This document shows, one piece after another, positions 9,280-17,122 of a stretch of DNA of 64,000 nt (position 1 is its first letter; each line of letters starts with the position of its first letter). The notes beneath the pieces were generated by a model that was given only the letters and a program-made list of their open reading frames with translations, had not been told where the DNA came from and searched no databases. This DNA comes from Rhizobium sp. Root1220 (GTDB lineage: Bacteria; Pseudomonadota; Alphaproteobacteria; Rhizobiales; Rhizobiaceae). Where the stretch lies: positions 130,450-194,449 of the forward strand of contig NZ_LMDG01000001.1 of NCBI RefSeq assembly GCF_001426265.1, given 5' to 3'. The position numbers were made by a program, and so were the translations under genes.

Positions 9280-9726
9280 ATGCTTAAAGGAATTCATCCC
9301 GTTCTTAATCCCGACCTGCTTCGCGCCATCGCCAGAATGGGTCACGGGGACGAAATCGTCATTGCCGACGCCAACTTCCCTTCAAGCACGATGGGACCGG
9401 ACGTGATCCGCGCCGACGGGGTCAGCGCCACCGATATGGCCGAGGCGATCCTGACCCATATGCCGCTCGACACGTTCGTGCCGGAGACGGCCTGGCGCAT
9501 GGAAGTCGTGGGGAACCCGTCGGCCGTGCCGGACGTATGTGTCGAGTTCCAGACCATTGTCGCGAAACGCGCCGGCGACTTCAAGGTCATGCCGGTCGAA
9601 CGCTTCGCCTTCTACGAGCGGACACGCAAGGCGGCGTACATCGTCGCAACCACCGAATTTCGCCTTTACGGCAACCTTATTCTGAAGAAAGGCGTCGTCC
9701 ATCCGCACGAAGTCTTCCGAGGCTGA
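9280..9726 (+). CDS. fucU: RbsD/FucU-family sugar mutarotase (L-fucose mutarotase-like)
   Basis: A 148-residue protein of the RbsD/FucU fold. The signature M-G-H-G-D-E-I-V-I-A-D-A-N-F-P (His22, then the Asp-Ala-Asn stretch) is at residues 20-35, and the C-terminus has the tyrosine-containing R-L-Y-G-N-L-I-L-K-K-G-V strand. FucU interconverts the alpha and beta anomers of L-fucose, supplying the form used by the dehydrogenase or kinase. It is the third gene of the operon. The arrangement aldose dehydrogenase-FucU-ABC importer strengthens the fucose-type assignment, although ribose, fuculose or related sugars are possible. A paralogue lies at 43874-44356. Confidence 0.87.
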   Translation: MLKGIHPVLNPDLLRAIARMGHGDEIVIADANFPSSTMGPDVIRADGVSATDMAEAILTHMPLDTFVPETAWRMEVVGNPSAVPDVCVEFQTIVAKRAGDFKVMPVERFAFYERTRKAAYIVATTEFRLYGNLILKKGVVHPHEVFRG

Positions 9727-9746
9727 TCCCAAGCACTTCCCAAAAT

Positions 9747-9790
9747 GGAATAAACGTTCCGTATTGACAAATATTCGGAACCAATGTTTC
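9747..9790 (+). promoter_or_regulatory. Paired IclR-like boxes flanking a -35 element
   Basis: Two 14-base boxes, GGAATAAACGTTCC (9747-9760) and GGAACCAATGTTTC (9777-9790), share the pattern GGAAnnAAnGTT and lie 30 bases apart centre to centre. A perfect -35 TTGACA is between them at 9764-9769, with TTTCAT at 9787-9792 as a weak -10. GGAA...TTCC boxes are typical of IclR-family operators. No IclR gene is in the window, so the regulator is unknown. Confidence 0.45.
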
Positions 9791-9892
9791 ATATCGCAGG
9801 TTGGCGCTGCCTTGAAGTCGACTTGGAGACGGAGCTCCAAGAGAGGAAATGCGTGAGGAAAGTGCCGATCAAATCGGAAATCCGGGGTGGAC

Positions 9893-9954
9893 TTGCAATT
9901 CGCGGCGGCCTCGGCTAGCGTCCAACCGTAAATGTTTTTTATCGATAAAAATCT
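9893..9954 (+). promoter_or_regulatory. Candidate promoter and operator of the sugar importer operon
   Basis: TTGCAA (9893-9898) and TAGCGT (9916-9921) are 17 bases apart. They are followed at 9933-9954 by TGTTTTTTATC plus GATAAAAATCT, with the inner palindrome TTTTTATCGATAAAAA. The first eleven bases match the operator at 6638-6659 read on the other strand. The position just after the predicted start site fits repression. The -10 is weak. Confidence 0.5.
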
Positions 9955-10013
9955 CCCGCTAGCGTTCGGCGGGAGATTCCCTGGAGGAGAACGCACCTGA
10001 GAGGAGAACATAC

Positions 10014-11000
10014 ATGCGCATGAAATCCGTTCTTTCCCGTCGAGCCTTTACGGCTCTTGCGGGCGCTGCCGTGATCGCAACCGCGATGCCGATGCCGTCT
10101 TTTGCGGCCGACGTCACGATCCCGATCATCGTCAAGGACACGACATCCTTCTACTGGCAGATCGTTCTTGCCGGCGCCCGCAAGGCCGGCCAGGATCTCG
10201 GCGTCAACGTGCCGGAACTCGGCGCGCAGGCCGAAACCGACGTCAACGGACAGATCAGCATTCTTGAAAATGCCGTCGCCGGCAAGCCGGCCGCGATCGT
10301 CATCTCGCCGACCGAGTTCAAGGCACTTGGCAAGCCGGTCGATGAAGCTGCAAAGTCCGTGCCGATCATCGGTATCGATTCCGGCGCTGACTCGAAGGCC
10401 TTCAAGTCGTTCCTGACGACCGACAACGTCCAGGGCGGCCGCATCGCTGCTGATGGCCTTGCCGCTGCGATCAAGGAAATGACCGGCAAGGAAGAGGGCG
10501 ATGTCGTCATCATCACCAACACACCCGGCGCCGGCTCGCTCGAGCAGCGCCGCGAGGGCTTCCTCGACCAGGTCAAGACCAAGTATCCGGGCCTGAAGGT
10601 TATTGCCGACAAGTATGCTGACGGCCAGGCAACGACGGGTCTCAACATCATGACCGACCTCATCACTGCCAACCCGAACATCGTTGGCGTGTTTGCGTCC
10701 AACCTGATCATGGCACAGGGCGTCGGACAGGCGATCGCCGAAAACAAGCTCGGCGACAAGGTCAAGGTCATCGGCTTCGACAGCGATGACAAGACCGTTG
10801 GCTTCCTCAAGGATGGCGCCCTTGCCGGCCTCGTCGTGCAGGATCCCTACCGTATGGGCTATGACGGCGTGAAGACTGCACTTGCCGTGTCTAAGGGCGA
10901 GAAGGTCGAAGCCAACGTCGACACCGGTGCAAATCTGGTGACGAAGGCCAACATGGCCGATCCGAAGATCGACGCACTTCTGAACCCGAAGATCAAGTAA
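10014..11000 (+). CDS. Sugar ABC transporter substrate-binding protein (ribose/fucose type)
   Basis: A 328-residue periplasmic-binding-protein-like domain 4 protein. The N-terminus has a basic segment, S-R-R-A-F, a hydrophobic core and an S-F-A-A-D cleavage region at about residues 30-33, so it is exported. The mature part starts with T-I-P-I-I-V-K-D-T-T-S-F-Y-W and contains Q-I-S-I-L-E-N-A-V, G-I-D-S-G-A-D and D-P-Y-R-M-G-Y-D-G, all typical of RbsB-like sugar receptors. It captures the sugar for the ATPase and permease encoded immediately downstream. From memory, a Sinorhizobium orthologue in a similar locus responds to fucose; that could not be checked. Confidence 0.9.
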   Translation: MRMKSVLSRRAFTALAGAAVIATAMPMPSFAADVTIPIIVKDTTSFYWQIVLAGARKAGQDLGVNVPELGAQAETDVNGQISILENAVAGKPAAIVISPTEFKALGKPVDEAAKSVPIIGIDSGADSKAFKSFLTTDNVQGGRIAADGLAAAIKEMTGKEEGDVVIITNTPGAGSLEQRREGFLDQVKTKYPGLKVIADKYADGQATTGLNIMTDLITANPNIVGVFASNLIMAQGVGQAIAENKLGDKVKVIGFDSDDKTVGFLKDGALAGLVVQDPYRMGYDGVKTALAVSKGEKVEANVDTGANLVTKANMADPKIDALLNPKIK

Positions 11001-11011
11001 TCTTCTACCGG

Positions 11012-11044
11012 GGCCGCGCGAGAGAAATCCCGCGCGGCCTTTTC
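11012..11044 (+). terminator. GC-rich hairpin with T-run after the binding-protein gene
   Basis: GGCCGCGCG (11012-11020) and CGCGCGGCC (11031-11039) form a perfect 9-bp stem with a 10-base loop, followed by TTTTCTT. It looks like an intrinsic terminator but lies inside the importer operon. Partial termination or protection of the upstream mRNA would raise binding-protein levels relative to the membrane components. Confidence 0.75.
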
Positions 11045-11123
11045 TTCGCCTATGGTATCGTCTGCCCGAGGAAGCGTGGATGACTGGTGGGGAAACAGGA
11101 ATTCGCGAGGAGGAGAAGACGCC

Positions 11124-12674
11124 ATGAGCCTGGAAGAGATCAGTCATCGCCACGATGACAGCGCGACGCTGAAAGAGGCAAACCGCATTCCGGCGGGGTC
11201 ACCCATCCTCGAACTCAAGGGACTGCAGAAGAATTACGGCTACGTTCAGGCGCTGAAACCGGCGACGATCACGTTTCTGGCCGGTGAAATTCACGCGATC
11301 GTCGGCGAAAACGGCGCCGGCAAATCAACGCTGATCAAGCTTCTTACGGGTGTCATAACCAGGACGGCCGGCGAGATTTTGTGGTGCGGCCACTCCGTTG
11401 CATTGGCAACGCCGAACGAGGCGATTGCGCGCGGTATCAACGCGGTCCATCAGGAAGTGGTGCTGTGCCCTCATCTGACCGTCGCCGCCAATATGTTTCT
11501 CGGCGATGAGGTCAACAACTTCGGACTGATGCGCAAGAAGCAGATGGTGAAGATGGCCCAGGCCGTCCTCGACGATCTGGGCTTCGGGCTGCCGGCCGCC
11601 GCGCTGCTGAGCGAGTTGACGATCGGACAACAGCAACTCGTCGCGACCGCCCGGGCAGCGATGCGCGGCACCCAGTTTCTGATTTTCGACGAGCCGACCG
11701 CCTACCTCACGCGACAGGAATCGGCACAGCTCTTCAAGCTGATCCGACGGCTTCAGAGCGAAGGCGTCACCATCGTCTACATCAGCCACCGCATGGAAGA
11801 GGTCTTCGAGCTTGCGGACCGCGTGTCCGTGCTTCGTGACGGCACCCATGTCGGCACGCGCCTGATCGGCGAGACCAACGACAACGAGTTGATCGCACTG
11901 ATGATCAACCGCACCATCGAGCAGATTTACCACAAGGAAGAGATTGCTATCGGCGAGACGATCGTCGATGTCCGCGGGCTTTCCGGCCCCGGCTTCCAGG
12001 ATGTGTCGCTTTCGGTCAAAGCCGGTCAGATCGTCGGTCTTTACGGCCTGATCGGCGCCGGCCGCAGCGAATTCGCACTCGGGCTTTACGGCCGTGAGAA
12101 GACCACGGCAGGCGAAATCCACTGGATGGGAAACAAGGTCAACATCAAGAACGAACGCACGGCAATGGAGCTTGGGATCGCGCTTGCGCCTGAAAGCCGC
12201 CGCGACCAGGGGCTATGCCTCAACCTTCCGATCGGCCTGAACATCAACCTGCCTGTCTTCCAGCGACTGAGCAGGGGGCCGGTGATCAGCCTGGGCGAGG
12301 AGGCAAAGAATGCCGACCAGCAGATTCGCGACCTCAGCATCAAGACACCGAGCCGGCGCGTGCTGGTTTCAGCCATGTCGGGCGGCAACCAGCAGAAGGT
12401 GGTCATCGGGAAATGGCTGAGCCACGGCGCCCGCCTGTTCATCTTCGACGAGCCGACGGTCGGGGTCGATGTCGGCACCAAAGCTGAAATTTACCGGCTC
12501 TTCGCCAAGCTTCTGAAATCGGGCGCGGGCATCATCCTGATCTCGTCCTATCTGCCCGAGGTCTATGAACTGGCCGACGAACTGCATGTCTTCCGGAGCG
12601 GCAGGCTGGTGGCGAGCCATGACTTCCATGCCGCGCCACACGAACAAGTCCTCAGCGAAGCAATCGGCGTCTGA
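11124..12674 (+). CDS. Sugar ABC transporter ATP-binding protein with two ABC domains (RbsA-like)
   Basis: The start at 11124 follows GAGGAGGAG; the upstream in-frame extension to 11052 overlaps the terminator side and is unlikely. The 516-residue protein holds two ABC domains. The first has Walker A G-E-N-G-A-G-K-S-T, a degenerate signature T-I-G-Q-Q-Q and Walker B F-L-I-F-D-E-P-T. The second has the degenerate Walker A G-L-I-G-A-G-R-S-E, signature M-S-G-G-N-Q-Q-K and Walker B F-I-F-D-E-P-T-V-G-V-D. This asymmetry is normal in the CUT2 family. It powers sugar import through the permease encoded 25 bases downstream. Confidence 0.93.
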   Translation: MSLEEISHRHDDSATLKEANRIPAGSPILELKGLQKNYGYVQALKPATITFLAGEIHAIVGENGAGKSTLIKLLTGVITRTAGEILWCGHSVALATPNEAIARGINAVHQEVVLCPHLTVAANMFLGDEVNNFGLMRKKQMVKMAQAVLDDLGFGLPAAALLSELTIGQQQLVATARAAMRGTQFLIFDEPTAYLTRQESAQLFKLIRRLQSEGVTIVYISHRMEEVFELADRVSVLRDGTHVGTRLIGETNDNELIALMINRTIEQIYHKEEIAIGETIVDVRGLSGPGFQDVSLSVKAGQIVGLYGLIGAGRSEFALGLYGREKTTAGEIHWMGNKVNIKNERTAMELGIALAPESRRDQGLCLNLPIGLNINLPVFQRLSRGPVISLGEEAKNADQQIRDLSIKTPSRRVLVSAMSGGNQQKVVIGKWLSHGARLFIFDEPTVGVDVGTKAEIYRLFAKLLKSGAGIILISSYLPEVYELADELHVFRSGRLVASHDFHAAPHEQVLSEAIGV

Positions 12675-12699
12675 GCGGAAGAATAAGAGGGAGAGAGAA

Positions 12700-13674
12700 A
12701 TGACCGTAACCCCCACAGAGATCGCTGCTCCGAAGCAACGCCGCAAAGTGAACATCCTCTTCGGGCTCACCCTGATCGGGCTGCTGATCGGGCTCTGGGT
12801 CGCGCTTGGTCTTGTTACTACCAGCTTCTGGACGCCGCTCAACATCAGCAACCTGTTGCGCCAGGGATCGATGACGGCGATCCTCGCACTCGGCGAGACC
12901 TTCGTCATCATCACCGCCGGCATCGATCTTTCGGTCGGCGCCATCGTCGGCTTTGCCGGCGTCATTGTCGCGTGGTTGCTGCAAGCCGGTTTCCCGGTAT
13001 GGGCCGCTATCCTGCTGACGCTCGCCTTCGGCGTCGCGATCGGCGCCTTTCACGGCTTCGGCATCGTGCATATGGGACTGCCGCCATTCATCATCACGCT
13101 CGCGTCCCTGACGGCGTTGCGCGGTTTCGGTCTGCTAATCACCAACGGATCGTCGATCAACATCACTAACGAGGCATTCGCCAACTTCTCGCGCGCCGAT
13201 TTTCTTGGAATACCAAGTCTGTTCTGGATGGTGATCCTGGTCGCGATCCCCTCGTATATCCTGCTGCATCTCAGCCGCTGGGGGCGCTATCTGTTCGCGG
13301 TCGGCTCGAACAGCGAAGCAGCGCGCCTTTCGGGTGTCCGGGTCAGCGCGATCATTTACATGGCCTACATCCTCTCGGCTACCTTCGCCGCCTTCGTCGG
13401 CATCCTGCTTGCCTCGCGCATTGCCATCGGCAACGCCACGCAGGCGGACGGCTGGGAACTGCAGGCAATCGCGTCATCGGTCATCGGCGGCACAAGCCTG
13501 TTCGGCGCAGTCGGATCGGTCCACGGCCCCCTGATCGGCGCCTTCATTCTGGCGACCATCAACAACGGCGCGAACCTGCTCAACGTCAATTCCTTCTGGC
13601 AACGCATCATCACTGGCCTGCTGATCATCGTGATCGTCTACTTCGACCAGTTGCGCCGCCGCCGCAGTTCATAA
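12700..13674 (+). CDS. Sugar ABC transporter permease (RbsC-like)
   Basis: The start at 12700 is preceded by a purine-rich GGGAGAGAGAA; the upstream frame to 12565 overlaps the ATPase gene. The 324-residue protein has 8-10 hydrophobic helices and the CUT2 permease landmarks: F-V-I-I-T-A-G-I-D-L-S-V-G (about 65-77), G-L-P-P-F-I-I-T-L (about 127-135), A-A-R-L-S-G-V (cytoplasmic coupling loop) and S-S-V-I-G-G-T-S-L-F. It forms the inner-membrane channel for the sugar importer. Confidence 0.93.
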   Translation: MTVTPTEIAAPKQRRKVNILFGLTLIGLLIGLWVALGLVTTSFWTPLNISNLLRQGSMTAILALGETFVIITAGIDLSVGAIVGFAGVIVAWLLQAGFPVWAAILLTLAFGVAIGAFHGFGIVHMGLPPFIITLASLTALRGFGLLITNGSSINITNEAFANFSRADFLGIPSLFWMVILVAIPSYILLHLSRWGRYLFAVGSNSEAARLSGVRVSAIIYMAYILSATFAAFVGILLASRIAIGNATQADGWELQAIASSVIGGTSLFGAVGSVHGPLIGAFILATINNGANLLNVNSFWQRIITGLLIIVIVYFDQLRRRRSS

Positions 13675-13743
13675 AGCGAGCGACAGGACAGGAGCCGCCC
13701 CCCGGGGAACCGGCATCCTCAATTTGAAGAAGGCAATTCCGTC

Positions 13744-14763
13744 ATGAAAGCAGTCCTCTGCCAAGAGCCGGGCGTCCTCGACCTCGTCGAGCGCCCCTCG
13801 CCCGGCGCGCCTGAAGCAGGCTGGGTCCGGCTCGCCGTAAGCCATGTCGGTATCTGCGGCACGGACTACCATATCTTCGAAGGCAAGCATCCGTTCCTCG
13901 AATACCCGCGCGTCATGGGTCATGAGATATCGGCAACGCTTCTGGAGGCCGGTGCCGGCGTGGCGCTGGCAGCGGGCACACCGGTCATTGTCAATCCTTA
14001 CCTTTCGTGCGGCGCCTGCGTTGCCTGCCGACAGGATAAACCGAATTGCTGCACCAACATCAAGGTTCTGGGCGTCCATACCGATGGTGCATTCTGCGAG
14101 GAGATCGTGGTCCCGGCAGGCAATCTCTATGTCGCGAAAGGCGTGAGTCTCGAGGCTGCGGCAACCACCGAGTTCCTGGCGATCGGGGCGCACGCCGTTC
14201 GCCGTTCGATGGCACCGTCCGGATCGCGCTCGCTCGTCATCGGCGCGGGACCGATCGGACTGGGGGCCGCGATTTTCTCACGGATTGCGGGCCACGAGGT
14301 GACATTGCTCGATACCAGCACCGAGCGCCTGCAGATGGCGGCCGAGCGTTTCGGCTTTTCGTCCGGCATCGTTGCGAATGACGGCGCGGCTGATGCGATA
14401 AGGGCCAGCACCGACGGCGATGGCTTCGATGTCGTCTTCGACGCCACCGGCTACGGCCCCTCGATTGAAAAGGCGTTCAGCTTTGTCGCCCACGGCGGCG
14501 CATTGGTTCTGGTCAGCGTCGTCAAAGATGACATCCGCTTTTCCGATCCCGAGTTTCACAAGCGCGAGATGATGGTGATCGGCAGCCGTAACGCGACGCG
14601 TGTCGACTTCGAACACGTCGCGGACTCGATTGCCAGAGGCCTCGTGCCGGTGGAAAAACTCATCACCCACCGCACGACACTTGTCGATGCACCCCACGAC
14701 CTCGCCCGCTGGGCGCACGAGAAGAGCGGACTGATCAAAGCGGTTATCAAGATTGGCGCCTAG
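13744..14763 (+). CDS. Zinc-dependent alcohol/polyol dehydrogenase (MDR family)
   Basis: A 339-residue medium-chain dehydrogenase. Catalytic zinc ligands are visible in G-I-C-G-T-D-Y-H and V-M-G-H-E-I, and the structural zinc site is the cluster C-G-A-C-V-A-C-R-Q-D-K-P-N-C. The NAD(P)-binding fold has V-I-G-A-G-P-I-G-L-G-A. The gene follows the importer permease by 69 bases on the same strand and is probably part of the operon, so it likely oxidises an intermediate of the same sugar pathway (for example a 2-keto-3-deoxy sugar acid or sugar alcohol). Its last four bases overlap the convergent cutC gene. Substrate not determined. Confidence 0.88.
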   Translation: MKAVLCQEPGVLDLVERPSPGAPEAGWVRLAVSHVGICGTDYHIFEGKHPFLEYPRVMGHEISATLLEAGAGVALAAGTPVIVNPYLSCGACVACRQDKPNCCTNIKVLGVHTDGAFCEEIVVPAGNLYVAKGVSLEAAATTEFLAIGAHAVRRSMAPSGSRSLVIGAGPIGLGAAIFSRIAGHEVTLLDTSTERLQMAAERFGFSSGIVANDGAADAIRASTDGDGFDVVFDATGYGPSIEKAFSFVAHGGALVLVSVVKDDIRFSDPEFHKREMMVIGSRNATRVDFEHVADSIARGLVPVEKLITHRTTLVDAPHDLARWAHEKSGLIKAVIKIGA

Positions 14764-15482
14764 AAGGCGTCGATCGCCTGCCGCATCCGGCGAACGACGT
14801 CCGCGTCTGTCATGTTGAATGTCGCTGCTTCGAACCCGAAGGCAACTGCGCGCGGATCGAGGCTTGCAGCGGGCGTACTGCAGGACGCGTGTACTTCGGC
14901 CGCGCCAGTGGCGCGGAGGACCTCGGCCACGTTGGCGGGTCGAACCCCGCTACCCGGCATGATCGAAATGCGACCGGCCGCCTTCCTCGAAAGACGTGCG
15001 AGGATGTCGAGACCGTCGATCGCTTTCGGAACGCAGCCGGAGGTGAGAATGCGCTCGCAGCCAAGTTCGACCGCCTGCTCCAGCGCGGCGTCCGCGTCCG
15101 GCACTAGGTCGAACGCACGGTGCAGGGTCGATCCGAGCCCTGCCGCATGAGACTTCAAACGGTGGATCAAAGGCAGGTCCAGCGTCCCATCCGCCCGGTT
15201 TGCTCCAATGACGACCCCGGCGAGACCGAAGGCACGTACGGCGTCGATATCGGCCATCATGGCCGCCTCGTCCGCTGCATCGAACACGAAGGCCCCGGCG
15301 TGTGGGCGGATCATTGCATAGACAGGAATGGGAGCAGCGGCGGCGGCCTTCATGAGGCCGGCGACCGGCGTCAGGCCGCCGAGTTCCAGAGCCGCACACA
15401 GTTCGATACGGCTCGCGCCACCTTCGATTGCGGCTGCCAGGCCCTGTCGGCTGTCCACGCATACTTCCAGCAAAATCGTCAC
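14760..15482 (-). CDS. cutC: CutC-family protein
   Basis: A 240-residue TIM-barrel protein starting with GTG at 15482 behind GAGGGAGA. Typical CutC motifs are L-E-V-C-V-D-S (near the N-terminus), R-I-E-L-C-A-A-L-E-L-G-G-L-T-P, P-V-Y-A-M-I-R-P-H-A-G, F-H-R-A-F-D-like L-H-R-A-F-D, and I-L-T-S-G. CutC was named for copper homeostasis in E. coli, but that role is disputed and the biochemical function is not firmly known. It lies 30 bases downstream of the LysR-like gene on the same strand and is probably co-transcribed with it. Confidence 0.88.
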   Translation of the reverse strand: MTILLEVCVDSRQGLAAAIEGGASRIELCAALELGGLTPVAGLMKAAAAAPIPVYAMIRPHAGAFVFDAADEAAMMADIDAVRAFGLAGVVIGANRADGTLDLPLIHRLKSHAAGLGSTLHRAFDLVPDADAALEQAVELGCERILTSGCVPKAIDGLDILARLSRKAAGRISIMPGSGVRPANVAEVLRATGAAEVHASCSTPAASLDPRAVAFGFEAATFNMTDADVVRRMRQAIDAF

Positions 15483-15512
15483 GCTCGAATCTCCCTCGTC
15501 CGCCGATGCTCT

Positions 15513-16721
15513 TTAAGCGAAGGCGGCCGTTTGCGCGACCGGTTCGGCAACAATTTTAGCGACGGCCGCGATAATCATGGCGCTGGCCTCCGCCGAGGCT
15601 TTTCTATGGTTGAAGGCGACGTGGTAGGACAGCGGGATATGTTCGTCGAGTTCGACGATGCGCACCTTGTCCGCTATCGGCATGGCGCTGGCGCGACCAA
15701 GGAACGAGACATAGCCGTGGTTGGCGACGAGATCCACGATGACCGGCAAGGAATCGGCGGCCGTTATGTCCTGGTTGCGGAAACGGCGCTTGCTGCGCTC
15801 ATGACCGAGCGCCATCGCAGCATGGCCAAGCCCAGTTCGGGAGCTTGGTGTGCAGATCGCGTGGCTCTCGACCAGTTCGCCTACCGAGCGCTCGCTACCA
15901 TGCGGCGGCGCAATTGCCACCATGTCCGTGCGCAGAAGCTCGCGATGCTGGAACCGATCAAGCCCGAAAACAGAATCCAAGATCGCCACGTCAATGCGGC
16001 CGGATTTCAACGCCTCCCGCAGGTCATCCGCCGTCATCAACACGAGTGAGATGGTGTTCTTGTTGCGGCTGGCGTTCCACTCCGAAACCAGCGTTCCCAT
16101 GCAACGGGCGACCCAGCTCTCCGATCCGGTTGGAATGATCGAGCCGATCCTCAACGAGCGTACCGTACGCTGGTAGCGTTCGTCCGCCGAAGACTTCAGA
16201 TCGTTCCAGGCCTGGCTGATGGTCGAAAAGATGGCATAGGCACGCCGCCCCTCCTCCGTCAGCGACGAACCATGAGCCTGACGCTCGAAGAGCCGCTTGC
16301 CAGACATCTTTTCCAGCGTGGCAATCTGCAGCGAGAGTTGCGGCTGGCCGAGCTTCAGCCGCCGGGCGGCGCGGTTGATGCTGCCTTGATCGGATACCTC
16401 CAGAAAGCGTTCCATGGTAGCGATCTTGATCGCGAGACGGGAACTCTGACCGCTTCCGATCCAACCGGCCAGTTCCTCCGCCGATCGCACGATCGGGCAA
16501 AGACCCTCTCGCACCTTGGCGCTGGCAAGCAGTGTCGAGAGTTCGCCGGAGCTGCGTTCCGTCAGCTTGATTGCCAGCTCGGTTTCGAGGTGGCGCACGG
16601 CTGTTGAAACGGTGGAGGCCGCCAGCGATAGCTCGCGGGCTGTCGCGCGTATCGAACCCGATGACAACACATGACTGGCGACGACCAATGAGCCTAGCTG
16701 CAAGCGCGTTCTCCGTAACAA
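15513..16721 (-). CDS. LysR-type regulator with duplicated N-terminal HTH domain
   Basis: A 402-residue protein, about 100 longer than an ordinary LysR regulator. Residues about 5-60 form a first LysR-like helix-turn-helix (S-I-R-A-T-A-R-E-L-S-L-A-A-S-T-V-S). A second, more canonical one lies at about 102-165 (M-E-R-F-L-E-V-S-D-Q-G-S-I-N-R-A-A-R). A LysR substrate-binding fold follows from about 185. The start is uncertain: TTG at 16721 opens the frame and no ATG lies nearby; a weak ribosome site precedes it. It is divergent from the osmoprotectant importer, which it may control, and upstream of cutC. Confidence 0.85.
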   Translation of the reverse strand: MLRRTRLQLGSLVVASHVLSSGSIRATARELSLAASTVSTAVRHLETELAIKLTERSSGELSTLLASAKVREGLCPIVRSAEELAGWIGSGQSSRLAIKIATMERFLEVSDQGSINRAARRLKLGQPQLSLQIATLEKMSGKRLFERQAHGSSLTEEGRRAYAIFSTISQAWNDLKSSADERYQRTVRSLRIGSIIPTGSESWVARCMGTLVSEWNASRNKNTISLVLMTADDLREALKSGRIDVAILDSVFGLDRFQHRELLRTDMVAIAPPHGSERSVGELVESHAICTPSSRTGLGHAAMALGHERSKRRFRNQDITAADSLPVIVDLVANHGYVSFLGRASAMPIADKVRIVELDEHIPLSYHVAFNHRKASAEASAMIIAAVAKIVAEPVAQTAAFA

Positions 16722-17122
16722 GCTGAAAACGGAACGATATGATGTGTTCGTGAAAAAAGATATCCCTGCGATAAAACAGGAGGGCTATCGTCCTTTCCAA
16801 GAATAAAACCGGACGCGGCGCAAGAACCGCAAATAGCACCGGATATCCGTGGAAACACGCAAGGGAACAAAAACAAATCGCGGCAGCGATCGAAAACGGA
16901 ATGCGATTGCGCGCAACTATTTGCATTCGCAGCCATAATCACGCCGCTAGTGCAAAACTGGAGGGGACTGCATCGATTTTTCGAGCGCGCACGCTATTTC
17001 CAAAACGCACGTATTTCCTGGGTGACGGCAGCAGCTCTGTCTTCGCTGGCAATTTTATACGTGGGAGGCTCGCCGCCAGAGCTTTCCGCGAGATTTAACG
17101 GTGTAAATCAAGGGGACATTCC
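16722..17122. other. Divergent regulatory region, no gene supported
   Basis: About 400 bases between the LysR-like gene and the osmoprotectant-binding protein. A short inverted repeat, GCAACTATTTGC near 16914-16925, is a possible LysR contact, but no convincing promoter pair was found. AAGGGGA directly before 17123 is the ribosome site of the next gene. Confidence 0.45.
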
